From assembly GCA_900772035.1 (NCBI GenBank), contig CAAGQE010000209.1, forward strand, positions 1-6,450: a DNA stretch of 6,450 nt, in the 5' to 3' direction. This document shows positions 1 to 5,870 of this stretch, in pieces. The stretch's first letter is position 1; every line of letters begins with the position of its first letter. The translations under genes were made by a program, and so were the position numbers. Below the pieces are notes generated by a model. The model did not search any database. It was not told where the DNA came from and was given only the letters and a program-made list of their open reading frames with translations. This DNA is from Candidatus Gastranaerophilales bacterium. GTDB lineage: Bacteria; Cyanobacteriota; Vampirovibrionia; Gastranaerophilales; Gastranaerophilaceae.

Positions 1-1
1 A

Positions 2-1510
2 AATCTTTTGTATTTGGAAAGCGACTTTGAAGGGGTTATTGAATTTTACAAAAAACCTATCGTTGCAAATTCTTCAAACGCACGTATTCACTATTTTGCA
101 GGTGCTTCTTATTTAGCACTCGGCGACAATATTAAAGCAAGAGAACTTTATCAAAAATCATTGGAATACGACAGAAATGATTATGATATTGTTTACAGCT
201 GCGCAAACCTTTTGTACGAGGAAGGTAAATATAAAGAAGCCGCAAAAACAATTTTGATGAGCCCTGTTGCCAAAACAAATCACAAAACATTCTATCTTTT
301 GGGTGAAATTTGTATTGCTCAAGACAATATTAACGAAGCAATCAACAATTACAGCAAGGCATGTAAGTTAAACCCGAAAAATCCTTTGTATTACTTCTCT
401 TTGGCAACCGCATATTCTTTAAACGGTTTCTTGAAAGAAGCAGAGGAAAATTATTCAAATGCCGTAAAACTCAGCCCGAACAATCTTTTCTATGCTTATA
501 CATTGGCATTGGTTTATTATCAATCTGGTCAGGTTTCTAAAGCAAAAGAAAAAATTAAAAATATTTTGTCGGTTAACCCCGAAAACATCAACGCTTTGGT
601 TTTAAAAGCGCAAATCGCAACAGATGAAAACGATGTCGTCACGGCAGAACAAATTTTGAAAACAGTTCTCAGACGCGAACCTCACAACGATTATGCTCTT
701 TATATCAGAACTCAAGTGTTCAAGAAACTCGGTTGGTGGGAAAAAGCAATTGAGACAATTGATTTGGCTATAAAATGCAACCCCGATTCTTTGGAATATT
801 TGAGCGAAGCAGTTTCGTTTAATATTGAAGCAAAAAGATATGAAGAGGCTGAAAAACGTTGCCGTGAAATTCTTGAAAAGAATGACAAGTATATTTTTGC
901 TTACATAAAATTAACAGAAATTTATGTAAAACAAAAACGTTTCTCTGAAGCATTGGAAAATATCGAAATAACTTTGAAATACGATATTAACACTCCGTCG
1001 GCATACATAATGAAAGCAAAAATTTATCTTTCCAACAAATTGTATGACCAAGCGATTGAATTTGCAAAACAAGCAATTACGCTTGAGCCTGACAACAACG
1101 AGTATTATTCTTTCATTGCGGATATTTATTACAGAAATCATCAATATAAAGAAGCGCATAAGTATTACAAAGAAGCCGCTCAATATGACGTAACTTCTGC
1201 ATATTTAAAATATCAATCCGCTAAATGTTTGCACAAAATGGATGAACTCTCGGAGGCAATTGCTGATTATTCAATGGCAAGAAGATTAAATCCGTCAAAT
1301 ATCAGTATCGCTTTCGATTATTGCGATTGTTTGTGCGACAAGGGCGATTACAAAAACGCACTCGCAGTTTTAAAACAAGCGGTAAATTTTGCGGATAATG
1401 ATGAAAAACAAAGAATTATTCGAGAAAAAACCGATTTTATTAACAATAAAATTACTCAAAATTTAAACGGTATTCAAAGATTTATAGAAAAATTCAAAAA
1501 GGAAAACTAA
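2..1510 (+). CDS. TPR-repeat protein, 5' end missing
   Basis: Tetratricopeptide-repeat (TPR) protein. The frame is open to the left edge, and the TTG at position 8 has no visible ribosome binding site, so the true start almost certainly lies upstream and any signal peptide or N-terminal domain is not seen. Numbering from that TTG, residues 1-25 are the end of one repeat. Residues 26-466 form 13 consecutive repeats of 33-35 residues, each ending near an Asn-Pro, Glu-Pro or Tyr-Asp pair (for example KLNPKNP, KLSPNNL, TLEPDNN). Residues 467-500 form a charged, probably helical cap. There is no catalytic domain in the visible part. The family forms a superhelical scaffold that binds peptides or assembles complexes; the partner cannot be told from sequence. 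Asn codons are a mix of AAT and AAC, unlike the next gene. It is followed at once by its own terminator, so it ends a transcription unit that begins outside the window. Confidence 0.93.
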   Translation, partial: NLLYLESDFEGVIEFYKKPIVANSSNARIHYFAGASYLALGDNIKARELYQKSLEYDRNDYDIVYSCANLLYEEGKYKEAAKTILMSPVAKTNHKTFYLLGEICIAQDNINEAINNYSKACKLNPKNPLYYFSLATAYSLNGFLKEAEENYSNAVKLSPNNLFYAYTLALVYYQSGQVSKAKEKIKNILSVNPENINALVLKAQIATDENDVVTAEQILKTVLRREPHNDYALYIRTQVFKKLGWWEKAIETIDLAIKCNPDSLEYLSEAVSFNIEAKRYEEAEKRCREILEKNDKYIFAYIKLTEIYVKQKRFSEALENIEITLKYDINTPSAYIMKAKIYLSNKLYDQAIEFAKQAITLEPDNNEYYSFIADIYYRNHQYKEAHKYYKEAAQYDVTSAYLKYQSAKCLHKMDELSEAIADYSMARRLNPSNISIAFDYCDCLCDKGDYKNALAVLKQAVNFADNDEKQRIIREKTDFINNKITQNLNGIQRFIEKFKKEN

Positions 1511-1527
1511 TTCGGTTTTCCTTTTTT
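1496..1527 (+). terminator. Rho-independent terminator of the TPR gene
   Basis: A perfect 12-bp stem (AAAAAGGAAAAC at 1496-1507 with GTTTTCCTTTTT at 1515-1526) closes a 7-nt loop and runs into a T-tract. The 5' arm is coding sequence and the TAA stop (1508-1510) sits in the loop. The A-rich 5' side and T-rich 3' side mean it could also act on the opposite strand, but no gene converges on it. Confidence 0.85.
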
Positions 1528-1584
1528 ATTATTAAATTTTCAAAAATTTTTTCTTAACATTTTGTAACAAAACTCCTCAAATAG

Positions 1585-1613
1585 TTAAAGATACATGGTT
1601 TTGCGCCGATAAT
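1585..1613 (+). promoter_or_regulatory. Probable sigma-70-type promoter of the 344-aa protein gene
   Basis: A -35-like TTAAAG (1585-1590, 3 of 6 matches) is separated by 17 bp from a -10-like GATAAT (1608-1613, 5 of 6). Transcription would begin near 1619-1621. That is downstream of the ATG at 1616 and just upstream of the ATG at 1646, which supports 1646 as the start. The -35 is weak, so the call rests on the -10, the spacing and the isolated position between a terminator and a gene. Confidence 0.5.
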
Positions 1614-1621
1614 ACATGTGT

Positions 1622-1639
1622 AAGGTAAGTAAGGTAAGT
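1622..1639 (+). repeat. 9-bp tandem duplication in the leader, with two SD-like cores
   Basis: The unit AAGGTAAGT occurs twice back to back (1622-1630 and 1631-1639). Each copy carries AAGG, a partial Shine-Dalgarno match. The second copy lies about 10 nt before the ATG at 1646 and can serve as its ribosome binding site. With the predicted transcription start near 1620, the duplication would form the 5' end of the mRNA. Confidence 0.6.
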
Positions 1640-1645
1640 AAAACA

Positions 1646-2680
1646 ATGGGTCTCTCAGCATCACAAGCCAGATATTTACAATTAACAGCTCGTAGAAGTG
1701 ACAACGAATACGAAGCTCAACAAATCAACCAACAAAGATCTGCTATTGCTGAAAAAATGCAAGAAATTTCTACGAAATATTCTAACGGCATTAACAACAG
1801 ACAATTGTTGTTCATGACTCCTACCGGAGACGGCACAACTACTCAATCTGTTAAACTTACTTATGACACTATTACAGCAGAATATCCTAACGGATTAGGC
1901 TACACTTTGATTGATGCAAACGGAACTCCCGTTCGTCCTAACGACAAAACAGCAAACGCAATCAGAGAAAAAGCAAAAACAGATTTAGAAGCAGCACAAG
2001 CAGTTAAGTCATTCGTTGTTCCCGTTGACGGTGAAAACGGTACTCAAGTAAACGTTCCTTTGACAGGTGACAACTATATGACTCTTGTCGGAAACACAGA
2101 TACTGTTCTCAACAGAAAAGGCGAAGCAGTTTCTACCGAAGCATTGCAAGCAAGCATCAAAGGTATGTCATCACAAGAACTCAACCAATACTGGAAGAAC
2201 ATGGGTTACAGTTTCTTGTCAGAAACAAAATTGGGTGAAATCGGTGATGAAGAAAAAGTTTCTGAAGCACTTAAAAACTACCAAGCAGCAATGAAAGAAG
2301 CTGAAGAAATCGAAAACCAACCTTGCATTTACGATGACAGATGCAGAAATTCAGAATACCTCGAATCACAACTCAGAAGCGGTAACTGGACTCTTGAAAG
2401 ATTAAGCGACACAGTTGTTGATGAATTCGGTAACTACCAAATGGAAAAAGTTCACTACTCAGGTGTTGGCTTGATTGCAGATACTCTTGATACTTCAGAT
2501 GATGCGGCAGTTACTGCTGAATATGAACAAAAATCAGACTTCTACGAAATGAAAGATAAACAACTCGAACTCGAATTGCAAAGACTTCAAACTTCACACA
2601 CAGCAATTCAAACAGAAATCGATTCAGTTAAAAAAGTTATCGACAAAAACGTTGAAAAATCTTTCAAAACATTCGGTTAA
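1646..2680 (+). CDS. 344-aa protein of unknown function with conserved helical ends
   Basis: Not a named family that I can identify, although the ends resemble a group of uncharacterised proteins I recall from Gastranaerophilales-like gut bacteria (N-terminus starting MGLSASQAR, C-terminus near TEIDSVKKVID followed by NVEKSF). Residues 1-45 are helical, polar and Gln/Arg-rich. Residues about 55-160 look beta-rich and Gly/Asn/Thr-rich. Residues 165-225 are helical, and 227-233 hold a Cys pair six residues apart. Residues 236-255 (YLES to LERL) recall a conserved stretch of the same group. Residues 290-340 form a long amphipathic, coiled-coil-like helix. There is no signal peptide and no membrane segment. 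The ATG at 1646 is chosen over the in-frame ATG at 1616 because only 1646 has an SD-like site and lies downstream of the predicted transcription start. Asn is coded by AAC in 21 of 22 cases, and TTC and TAC also dominate, which suggests high expression. It forms a single-gene unit between two terminators. Paired terminal helices around a variable middle recall flagellin or hook-type self-assembling proteins, but this is only a hypothesis. Confidence 0.85.
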   Translation: MGLSASQARYLQLTARRSDNEYEAQQINQQRSAIAEKMQEISTKYSNGINNRQLLFMTPTGDGTTTQSVKLTYDTITAEYPNGLGYTLIDANGTPVRPNDKTANAIREKAKTDLEAAQAVKSFVVPVDGENGTQVNVPLTGDNYMTLVGNTDTVLNRKGEAVSTEALQASIKGMSSQELNQYWKNMGYSFLSETKLGEIGDEEKVSEALKNYQAAMKEAEEIENQPCIYDDRCRNSEYLESQLRSGNWTLERLSDTVVDEFGNYQMEKVHYSGVGLIADTLDTSDDAAVTAEYEQKSDFYEMKDKQLELELQRLQTSHTAIQTEIDSVKKVIDKNVEKSFKTFG

Positions 2681-2691
2681 TAAGAATTTAG

Positions 2692-2713
2692 AAAAGCCCT
2701 TCGGGGCTTTTTT
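2692..2713 (+). terminator. Rho-independent terminator with UUCG tetraloop
   Basis: An 8-bp stem (AAAAGCCC at 2692-2699 with GGGCTTTT at 2704-2711) closes a TTCG loop on a C-G pair, the very stable UUCG form. It continues into TTTTTT (2708-2713). It starts 12 nt after the TAA of the 344-aa protein gene. Confidence 0.95.
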
Positions 2714-2741
2714 AGTGCCTTAATTTTTATTATGATTTTTA

Positions 2742-2774
2742 TTTTCGGCATTGGCATGTCGAAAAATTTTTTTT
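2742..2774 (+). terminator. Second terminator-like hairpin upstream of thrS
   Basis: TTTTCGGCAT (2742-2751) pairs with ATGTCGAAAA (2756-2765) over 10 bp including one G-T wobble. The loop is TGGC, and eight T residues follow at 2767-2774. It could be a backup for the terminator at 2692-2713, or an attenuator for a transcript that starts between the two. It lies upstream of the predicted thrS promoter, so a thrS transcript from that promoter would not contain it. Confidence 0.6.
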
Positions 2775-2782
2775 ATTTTAGC

Positions 2783-2811
2783 CATGCTTTTATTTTTTGC
2801 GGGCATGCTTT
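2783..2811 (+). repeat. Short direct repeat CATGCTTT in the thrS upstream gap
   Basis: CATGCTTT occurs at 2783-2790 and again at 2804-2811. A third GCATG lies at 2754-2758, inside the preceding hairpin. Because CATG is its own complement, these copies could also pair with one another (CATGC 2783-2787 with GCATG 2803-2807). No known element is recognised, and in T-rich DNA this may be chance. Confidence 0.3.
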
Positions 2812-2833
2812 GTGTTAAAAGTTATGGAAATAA

Positions 2834-2862
2834 TTGAATTTATTTTATTTGAGTGATATAAC
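2834..2862 (+). promoter_or_regulatory. Probable sigma-70-type promoter of thrS
   Basis: TTGAAT (2834-2839, 4 of 6) and TATAAC (2857-2862, 5 of 6) are exactly 17 bp apart. Transcription would begin near 2869, giving a leader of about 30 nt before the ATG at 2899. A second possible -10, GATAAT (2870-2875), has no good -35 partner. The short leader leaves no room for a T-box or other large riboregulator. Confidence 0.55.
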
Positions 2863-2898
2863 AATACGAGATAATGATATATTTTTGAGGAACATAAG

Positions 2899-4689
2899 AT
2901 GGAAAAAAATCAAGAAAATTTGCATATATTAAGACACTCTGCGTCTCACATTATGGCTCAAGCGGTACAAAAGTTATTCCCCGGAACAAAACTTGCTATC
3001 GGACCCGCTGTTGACAATGGTTTCTACTACGATTTTGATACGGAGCATTCTTTTACGGAAGATGATTTGGTAAAAATCGAAAATGAAATGAAATCCATTC
3101 TTAAACAAAATTTAGTTTTTGAAAAATATGAAATTCCTGATGTTCAAAAACAAATTGACGAATTTAAAAACGAAGGTGAAATTTATAAGGCAGAACTTCT
3201 TGAAGAACACAGAAACGACAATCCGACTTTGTATTTGACAAAAGATAAAGACGGAAATGTTCTTTTCAACGACCTTTGCGCAGGTCCTCACGTTCCGAAT
3301 ACAAGTTATATTAAAGGCAATGCAATTAAATTGATGAAGGTTGCAGGTGCTTATTGGAGAGGCAGCGAAAAGAACAAAATGCTTCAACGTATTTACGCGA
3401 CTGCATTTTGGAACAAAGAAGACCTCGCAGAATACTTAACAATGCTTGAAGAAGCACAAAAGCGTGACCACAGAAAACTCGGAACTCAACTCGATTTGTT
3501 CTCCGTAAGAGAAGAAATCGGCGGCGGTTTGGTTCTTTGGCACCCTAATCTTTACACGGTTCGTGAAGAAATCGAAAATTACTGGAGAACGGAACACAGA
3601 AAAAGAGGTTATGTAATCGTTCAAACTCCGCAAATCGCAAAATCGAAATTGTGGGAAATTTCAGGTCACATTGACCACTACAAAGACAATATGTTCTTCA
3701 TTCAAAAAGATAACGAAGATGATGATCAATATATCGTAAAACCGATGAACTGTCCGTTCCACATCTTGATTTATCAATCACAAAGACATTCATACCGTTC
3801 ATTGCCGTTGAGAATGGCAGAACTCGGTACTGTTTACCGTCGTGAAAAATCGGGCGCTTTGTCAGGTTTGACTCGTGTACAAGGCTTTACGCAAGACGAT
3901 GCGCACATTTTCTGTACACCCGAACAATTGGTTGATGAAATCAATGCTATTATCGACTTTGTCGCAGATACAATGAAAATCTTCGGCATGGGCTTTGAAG
4001 TCGAACTTTCAACAAGACCCGAAAGTTACGTTGGAAAACTTGAAAATTGGGAATTGGCTGAAAAGGGCTTGAAAGAAGCAATGGATAAACGTGGCATGAA
4101 GTACGACATCAACGAAGGTGACGGCGCATTCTACGGTCCGAAAATCGACTTTAAGGTTAAGGATGCAATCGGCAGAACATGGCAATGTGCAACAATTCAG
4201 TTAGACTTCAACTTGCCCGAAAGATTTGATATCAAATATCAGGACAAAGACGGTCAAATGAAAACACCTGTAATGCTTCACAGAGTTATTTTCGGTTCAA
4301 TGGAAAGATTCCACGGTATTCTTATCGAACATTACGCAGGCGCGTTCCCGACTTGGCTCGCTCCGACTCAAGTTTGCGTTGTTCCGATTGCAGAACGTCA
4401 TAACGATTACGCTAAAGAAGTTTACGATAAATTGTTCGCGGAAGGTATCAGAGTTCAGCTCGATGACCGCTCTGAAAGTATGAATTACAAAATCAGAGAA
4501 GCATTGCAAGATAAGAAAATTCCTTATGTTGTAGTCGTCGGTGATAAAGAAATCGAAGCAAAACAAGTTGCCGTAAGAGTAAGAGCAAAAGGCGCTGTCG
4601 GAACTATGGGCGTTGATGAGTTCAAGGATGCGGTTCTTGACGAAATCAAAGCAAAGAAGCAAGTTCCCTCTATCGGCAATAAGGAATAA
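2899..4689 (+). CDS. thrS: Threonine--tRNA ligase (ThrRS), TGS-less form
   Basis: Cytoplasmic class II aminoacyl-tRNA synthetase that activates threonine with ATP and charges tRNA-Thr. Domains in order: editing domain (about 8-180) with its HxxxH (H13, H17) and CxxxH (C127, H131) sites, the pattern used to clear Ser-tRNA-Thr; class II catalytic core (about 195-485) with zinc ligands C285, H336 and H461, motif 2 around YRREKSG (313-319) with R314, and motif 3 around 462-490; and a C-terminal anticodon-binding domain (about 490-596). At 596 aa it is roughly 45 residues shorter than the E. coli-type enzyme because the N-terminal TGS domain is absent. Cyanobacterial ThrRS, as I recall, is also about 600 aa and begins at the same place, so this is probably lineage-typical and not a truncation. 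The start is firm: GAGGAA (2887-2892) lies 6 nt before the ATG, and nothing TGS-like is encoded upstream. All the key residues named are present. The gene is followed 4 nt later by a secreted protein gene. Confidence 0.98.
   Translation: MEKNQENLHILRHSASHIMAQAVQKLFPGTKLAIGPAVDNGFYYDFDTEHSFTEDDLVKIENEMKSILKQNLVFEKYEIPDVQKQIDEFKNEGEIYKAELLEEHRNDNPTLYLTKDKDGNVLFNDLCAGPHVPNTSYIKGNAIKLMKVAGAYWRGSEKNKMLQRIYATAFWNKEDLAEYLTMLEEAQKRDHRKLGTQLDLFSVREEIGGGLVLWHPNLYTVREEIENYWRTEHRKRGYVIVQTPQIAKSKLWEISGHIDHYKDNMFFIQKDNEDDDQYIVKPMNCPFHILIYQSQRHSYRSLPLRMAELGTVYRREKSGALSGLTRVQGFTQDDAHIFCTPEQLVDEINAIIDFVADTMKIFGMGFEVELSTRPESYVGKLENWELAEKGLKEAMDKRGMKYDINEGDGAFYGPKIDFKVKDAIGRTWQCATIQLDFNLPERFDIKYQDKDGQMKTPVMLHRVIFGSMERFHGILIEHYAGAFPTWLAPTQVCVVPIAERHNDYAKEVYDKLFAEGIRVQLDDRSESMNYKIREALQDKKIPYVVVVGDKEIEAKQVAVRVRAKGAVGTMGVDEFKDAVLDEIKAKKQVPSIGNKE
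4681..4685 (+). promoter_or_regulatory. Ribosome binding site that decides a TTG start
   Basis: AAGGA lies inside the last codons of thrS, 8 nt before the TTG at 4694. It picks that TTG over the in-frame ATG candidates from 4613, which are inside thrS and have no such site. The overlap with the end of thrS suggests translational coupling. Confidence 0.65.
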
Positions 4690-4693
4690 GTTA

Positions 4694-5344
4694 TTGAAAA
4701 AAACGTTATTGTTTTTGGCGGTATTTATACTTAGCGCATTGTGCGTTTTTGCTGATACCGTTCCTGCAACAACTACAAGTATAAAATATTACGGAATTGG
4801 CGTTTTCAAAATTGAAAACGACTTTTCCGTATATAGTGAACCGAATGTTAAATCAAAAGTTTTGCGCAAATGTACTTTGCCGACACAGAAGAATTCCGCG
4901 ATAGTCAGCACAAATTCTAAAAGTTTAATTATGCCGTATATCGTGTCAATTCCCTCTCAACATCTGTTTTTTGCGACGGTTGTTGATTATCCCGAGGATA
5001 ATTGGATTCATATTTATAACCAAACAACAAATCTTACGGGCTGGGTTCAATATACCGACAAATCGTCTTTTATGACCTGGAAAGAATTTTTCTATAAATA
5101 CGGAAAGAAAAACGGGCTTTTTCAAATGAGAGATATAAAGGTGAAAAGGCTCTATTCGCAAGACGATGAAAATTCCAAAATCGTTGACAGGTATTCTTAT
5201 CCCGAATATATCCAACTGAGATTTATCCGCGGAAACTGGATGCTCGTTACGGTTGTGGATTCGGGAAACGTGTATAAAACAGGATGGCTCAAATGGAGAA
5301 CGGATGACGGCAAATTGAGAGTTTTTCCGAATTTATATAATTAA
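4694..5344 (+). CDS. Exported 216-aa protein with probable SH3-like domains
   Basis: Function unknown. From the TTG at 4694 the protein begins with a classic Sec signal peptide: MKKT, a hydrophobic core (residues 5-19), and a likely signal peptidase I site after VFA (20). The Cys at 17 is not in a lipobox, since the residue before it is Leu, so a lipoprotein is unlikely. The mature part (about 195 aa) appears to hold two SH3b-like units. The first, about 31-122, has a VYSEP start, then NWIHIYN and GWVQ. The second, about 148-212, has LYSQDDENSK, then NWMLVTV and GWLKW. The pattern of x-VYS-x-P ... NW-x-x-V ... GW is typical of bacterial SH3-like domains, which often bind peptidoglycan or surface polymers. 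That is family knowledge; binding here is inferred. Expected location: periplasm or cell surface. It lies 4 nt after thrS and is probably co-transcribed. A longer start at 4613 would bury the signal peptide and is rejected. Confidence 0.8.
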   Translation: MKKTLLFLAVFILSALCVFADTVPATTTSIKYYGIGVFKIENDFSVYSEPNVKSKVLRKCTLPTQKNSAIVSTNSKSLIMPYIVSIPSQHLFFATVVDYPEDNWIHIYNQTTNLTGWVQYTDKSSFMTWKEFFYKYGKKNGLFQMRDIKVKRLYSQDDENSKIVDRYSYPEYIQLRFIRGNWMLVTVVDSGNVYKTGWLKWRTDDGKLRVFPNLYN

Positions 5345-5361
5345 ATGAAAAGTAAAGTTTT

Positions 5362-5390
5362 GTCTTTAAATTATTATTAAAGACTTTCCT
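5362..5390 (+). terminator. Weak hairpin, possible terminator of the thrS unit
   Basis: GTCTTTAA (5362-5369) and TTAAAGAC (5377-5384) form a perfect 8-bp inverted repeat with a 7-nt loop, followed by TTTCCTTAT. The stem has only two G-C pairs and the T-tract is interrupted, so termination would be weak. It is the only candidate between the 216-aa protein gene and hpf. Confidence 0.4.
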
Positions 5391-5407
5391 TATCATCAAA
5401 TATGTTC

Positions 5408-5413
5408 TATAAT
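5408..5413 (+). promoter_or_regulatory. Perfect -10 element upstream of hpf
   Basis: TATAAT at 5408-5413 is a consensus -10. The sequence 16-17 bp upstream (TTTCCT, 5385-5390) is a poor -35, so the promoter may need an activator or a different sigma factor, which would suit a stress or stationary-phase gene; that is inference. Transcription would start near 5420 and give a leader of about 26 nt. Confidence 0.55.
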
Positions 5414-5429
5414 CTAAAAGTTATTATGT

Positions 5430-5435
5430 AGGAGG
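5430..5435 (+). promoter_or_regulatory. Consensus Shine-Dalgarno of hpf
   Basis: AGGAGG is the strongest ribosome binding site in the window, 10 nt before the ATG at 5446. The spacing is slightly long but acceptable, and it fixes the hpf start. Confidence 0.8.
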
Positions 5436-5445
5436 CTAAAAGTTT

Positions 5446-5805
5446 ATGGGAATTATCGTAAACGGACGTAACATTGAAATCACAGATGCCATTAAGGCGT
5501 ACACAAAAGAAAAAATCGGAAAAGTCTTAGGACACTATGACCAAATTCAAAACATTGAAGTAGTCTTGAGTGTTATTAAAAATCCTTCCGTTAGCGAAAG
5601 CCACACAGCAGAAGTTATTTGCAAAATGACAACAGGCTCGATTAAACTTGAAGAAACGGCAGAATCTATGTATGCCGCAATTGATTTGCTCGCTGACAAA
5701 TTGCTCAGACAAGTTGAAAAACATAAGAGCAAATATATCAAAGCTGCTAAGAACGCATCAATCAGAACAGATGGCGTTCCCGATGAAGACGAAACTGAAA
5801 AATAA
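5446..5805 (+). CDS. hpf: Ribosome hibernation promoting factor, short form (HPF/RaiA family)
   Basis: HPF/RaiA-family protein. Members bind the 30S subunit in the channel where tRNA and mRNA sit and silence ribosomes in stationary phase or stress. The 119 residues cover the whole N-terminal beta-alpha-beta-beta-beta-alpha domain: VNGRNIEITDAIKAY (5-19), strand VVLSVIK (39-45), the SHTAEVICKM strand (52-61), and the conserved helix around MYAAIDLLADKLLRQVEKHK (75-94). A short acidic tail follows (DGVPDEDETEK, 109-119). The C-terminal dimerisation domain of long-form HPF (about 180-190 aa in total, as in cyanobacterial LrtA) is absent, and no remnant of it is visible before the terminator. By analogy with known families, short forms act with a separate dimerisation factor such as RMF in gammaproteobacteria, or only inactivate ribosomes. 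Own promoter and strong SD; a hairpin follows. Confidence 0.95.
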   Translation: MGIIVNGRNIEITDAIKAYTKEKIGKVLGHYDQIQNIEVVLSVIKNPSVSESHTAEVICKMTTGSIKLEETAESMYAAIDLLADKLLRQVEKHKSKYIKAAKNASIRTDGVPDEDETEK

Positions 5806-5815
5806 CAAATGTTTT

Positions 5816-5847
5816 GCTGCGGAAAATCTTGTATTTTCCGCAGCTTT
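5816..5847 (+). terminator. Strong hairpin after hpf
   Basis: GCTGCGGAAAA (5816-5826) pairs perfectly with TTTTCCGCAGC (5834-5844) over 11 bp, plus a possible T-A pair inside the 7-nt loop. It is followed by only TTT, then AATCAATTTTT, so the T-tract is poor. It lies 11 nt after the hpf stop and 24 nt before the next gene. It may terminate partially, stabilise the hpf mRNA 3' end, or set the ratio of the two genes. Confidence 0.75.
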
Positions 5848-5870
5848 AATCAATTTTTAGGAATAGAAAA

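Noticed and set aside
911..1183. Reverse-strand open frame inside the TPR gene
   Set aside because: It is a shadow of the repeat-coding strand: Phe/Cys/Arg-rich composition, no ribosome binding site, and full overlap with a convincing gene. The same applies to the reverse frames at 3112-3387, 3436-3633, 4297-4662, 4946-5215 and 5527-5741.
1616..1645. Upstream in-frame ATG at 1616 as start of the 344-aa protein gene
   Set aside because: It has no Shine-Dalgarno, overlaps the predicted transcription start, and would add ten residues made largely from the 9-bp tandem repeat. The ATG at 1646 matches the N-terminus I recall for similar proteins.
2085..2294. Forward open frame inside the 344-aa protein gene
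   Set aside because: It is in another frame and fully contained, with Lys/Gln/Thr-biased composition and no ribosome binding site. It is a shadow.
2714..2898. T-box riboswitch upstream of thrS
   Set aside because: There is no T-box consensus or long structured leader, and the predicted promoter leaves only about 30 nt of leader. T-boxes are also mainly found in Firmicutes and Actinobacteria.
4613..4693. Longer start for the SH3-like protein inside thrS
   Set aside because: It would put 27 charged residues in front of a textbook signal peptide and overlap thrS by 77 nt. The TTG at 4694 has a ribosome binding site at the right distance.
4742..4744. Cys 17 of the SH3-like protein as a lipoprotein attachment site
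   Set aside because: The residue before Cys is Leu, not Gly, Ala or Ser, and a good signal peptidase I site follows three residues later.
5648..5860. Forward open frame overlapping the end of hpf, considered as a lost C-terminal HPF domain after a frameshift
   Set aside because: Its translation does not resemble the long-form HPF dimerisation domain, and it runs through the terminator hairpin. hpf therefore looks complete as a short form.
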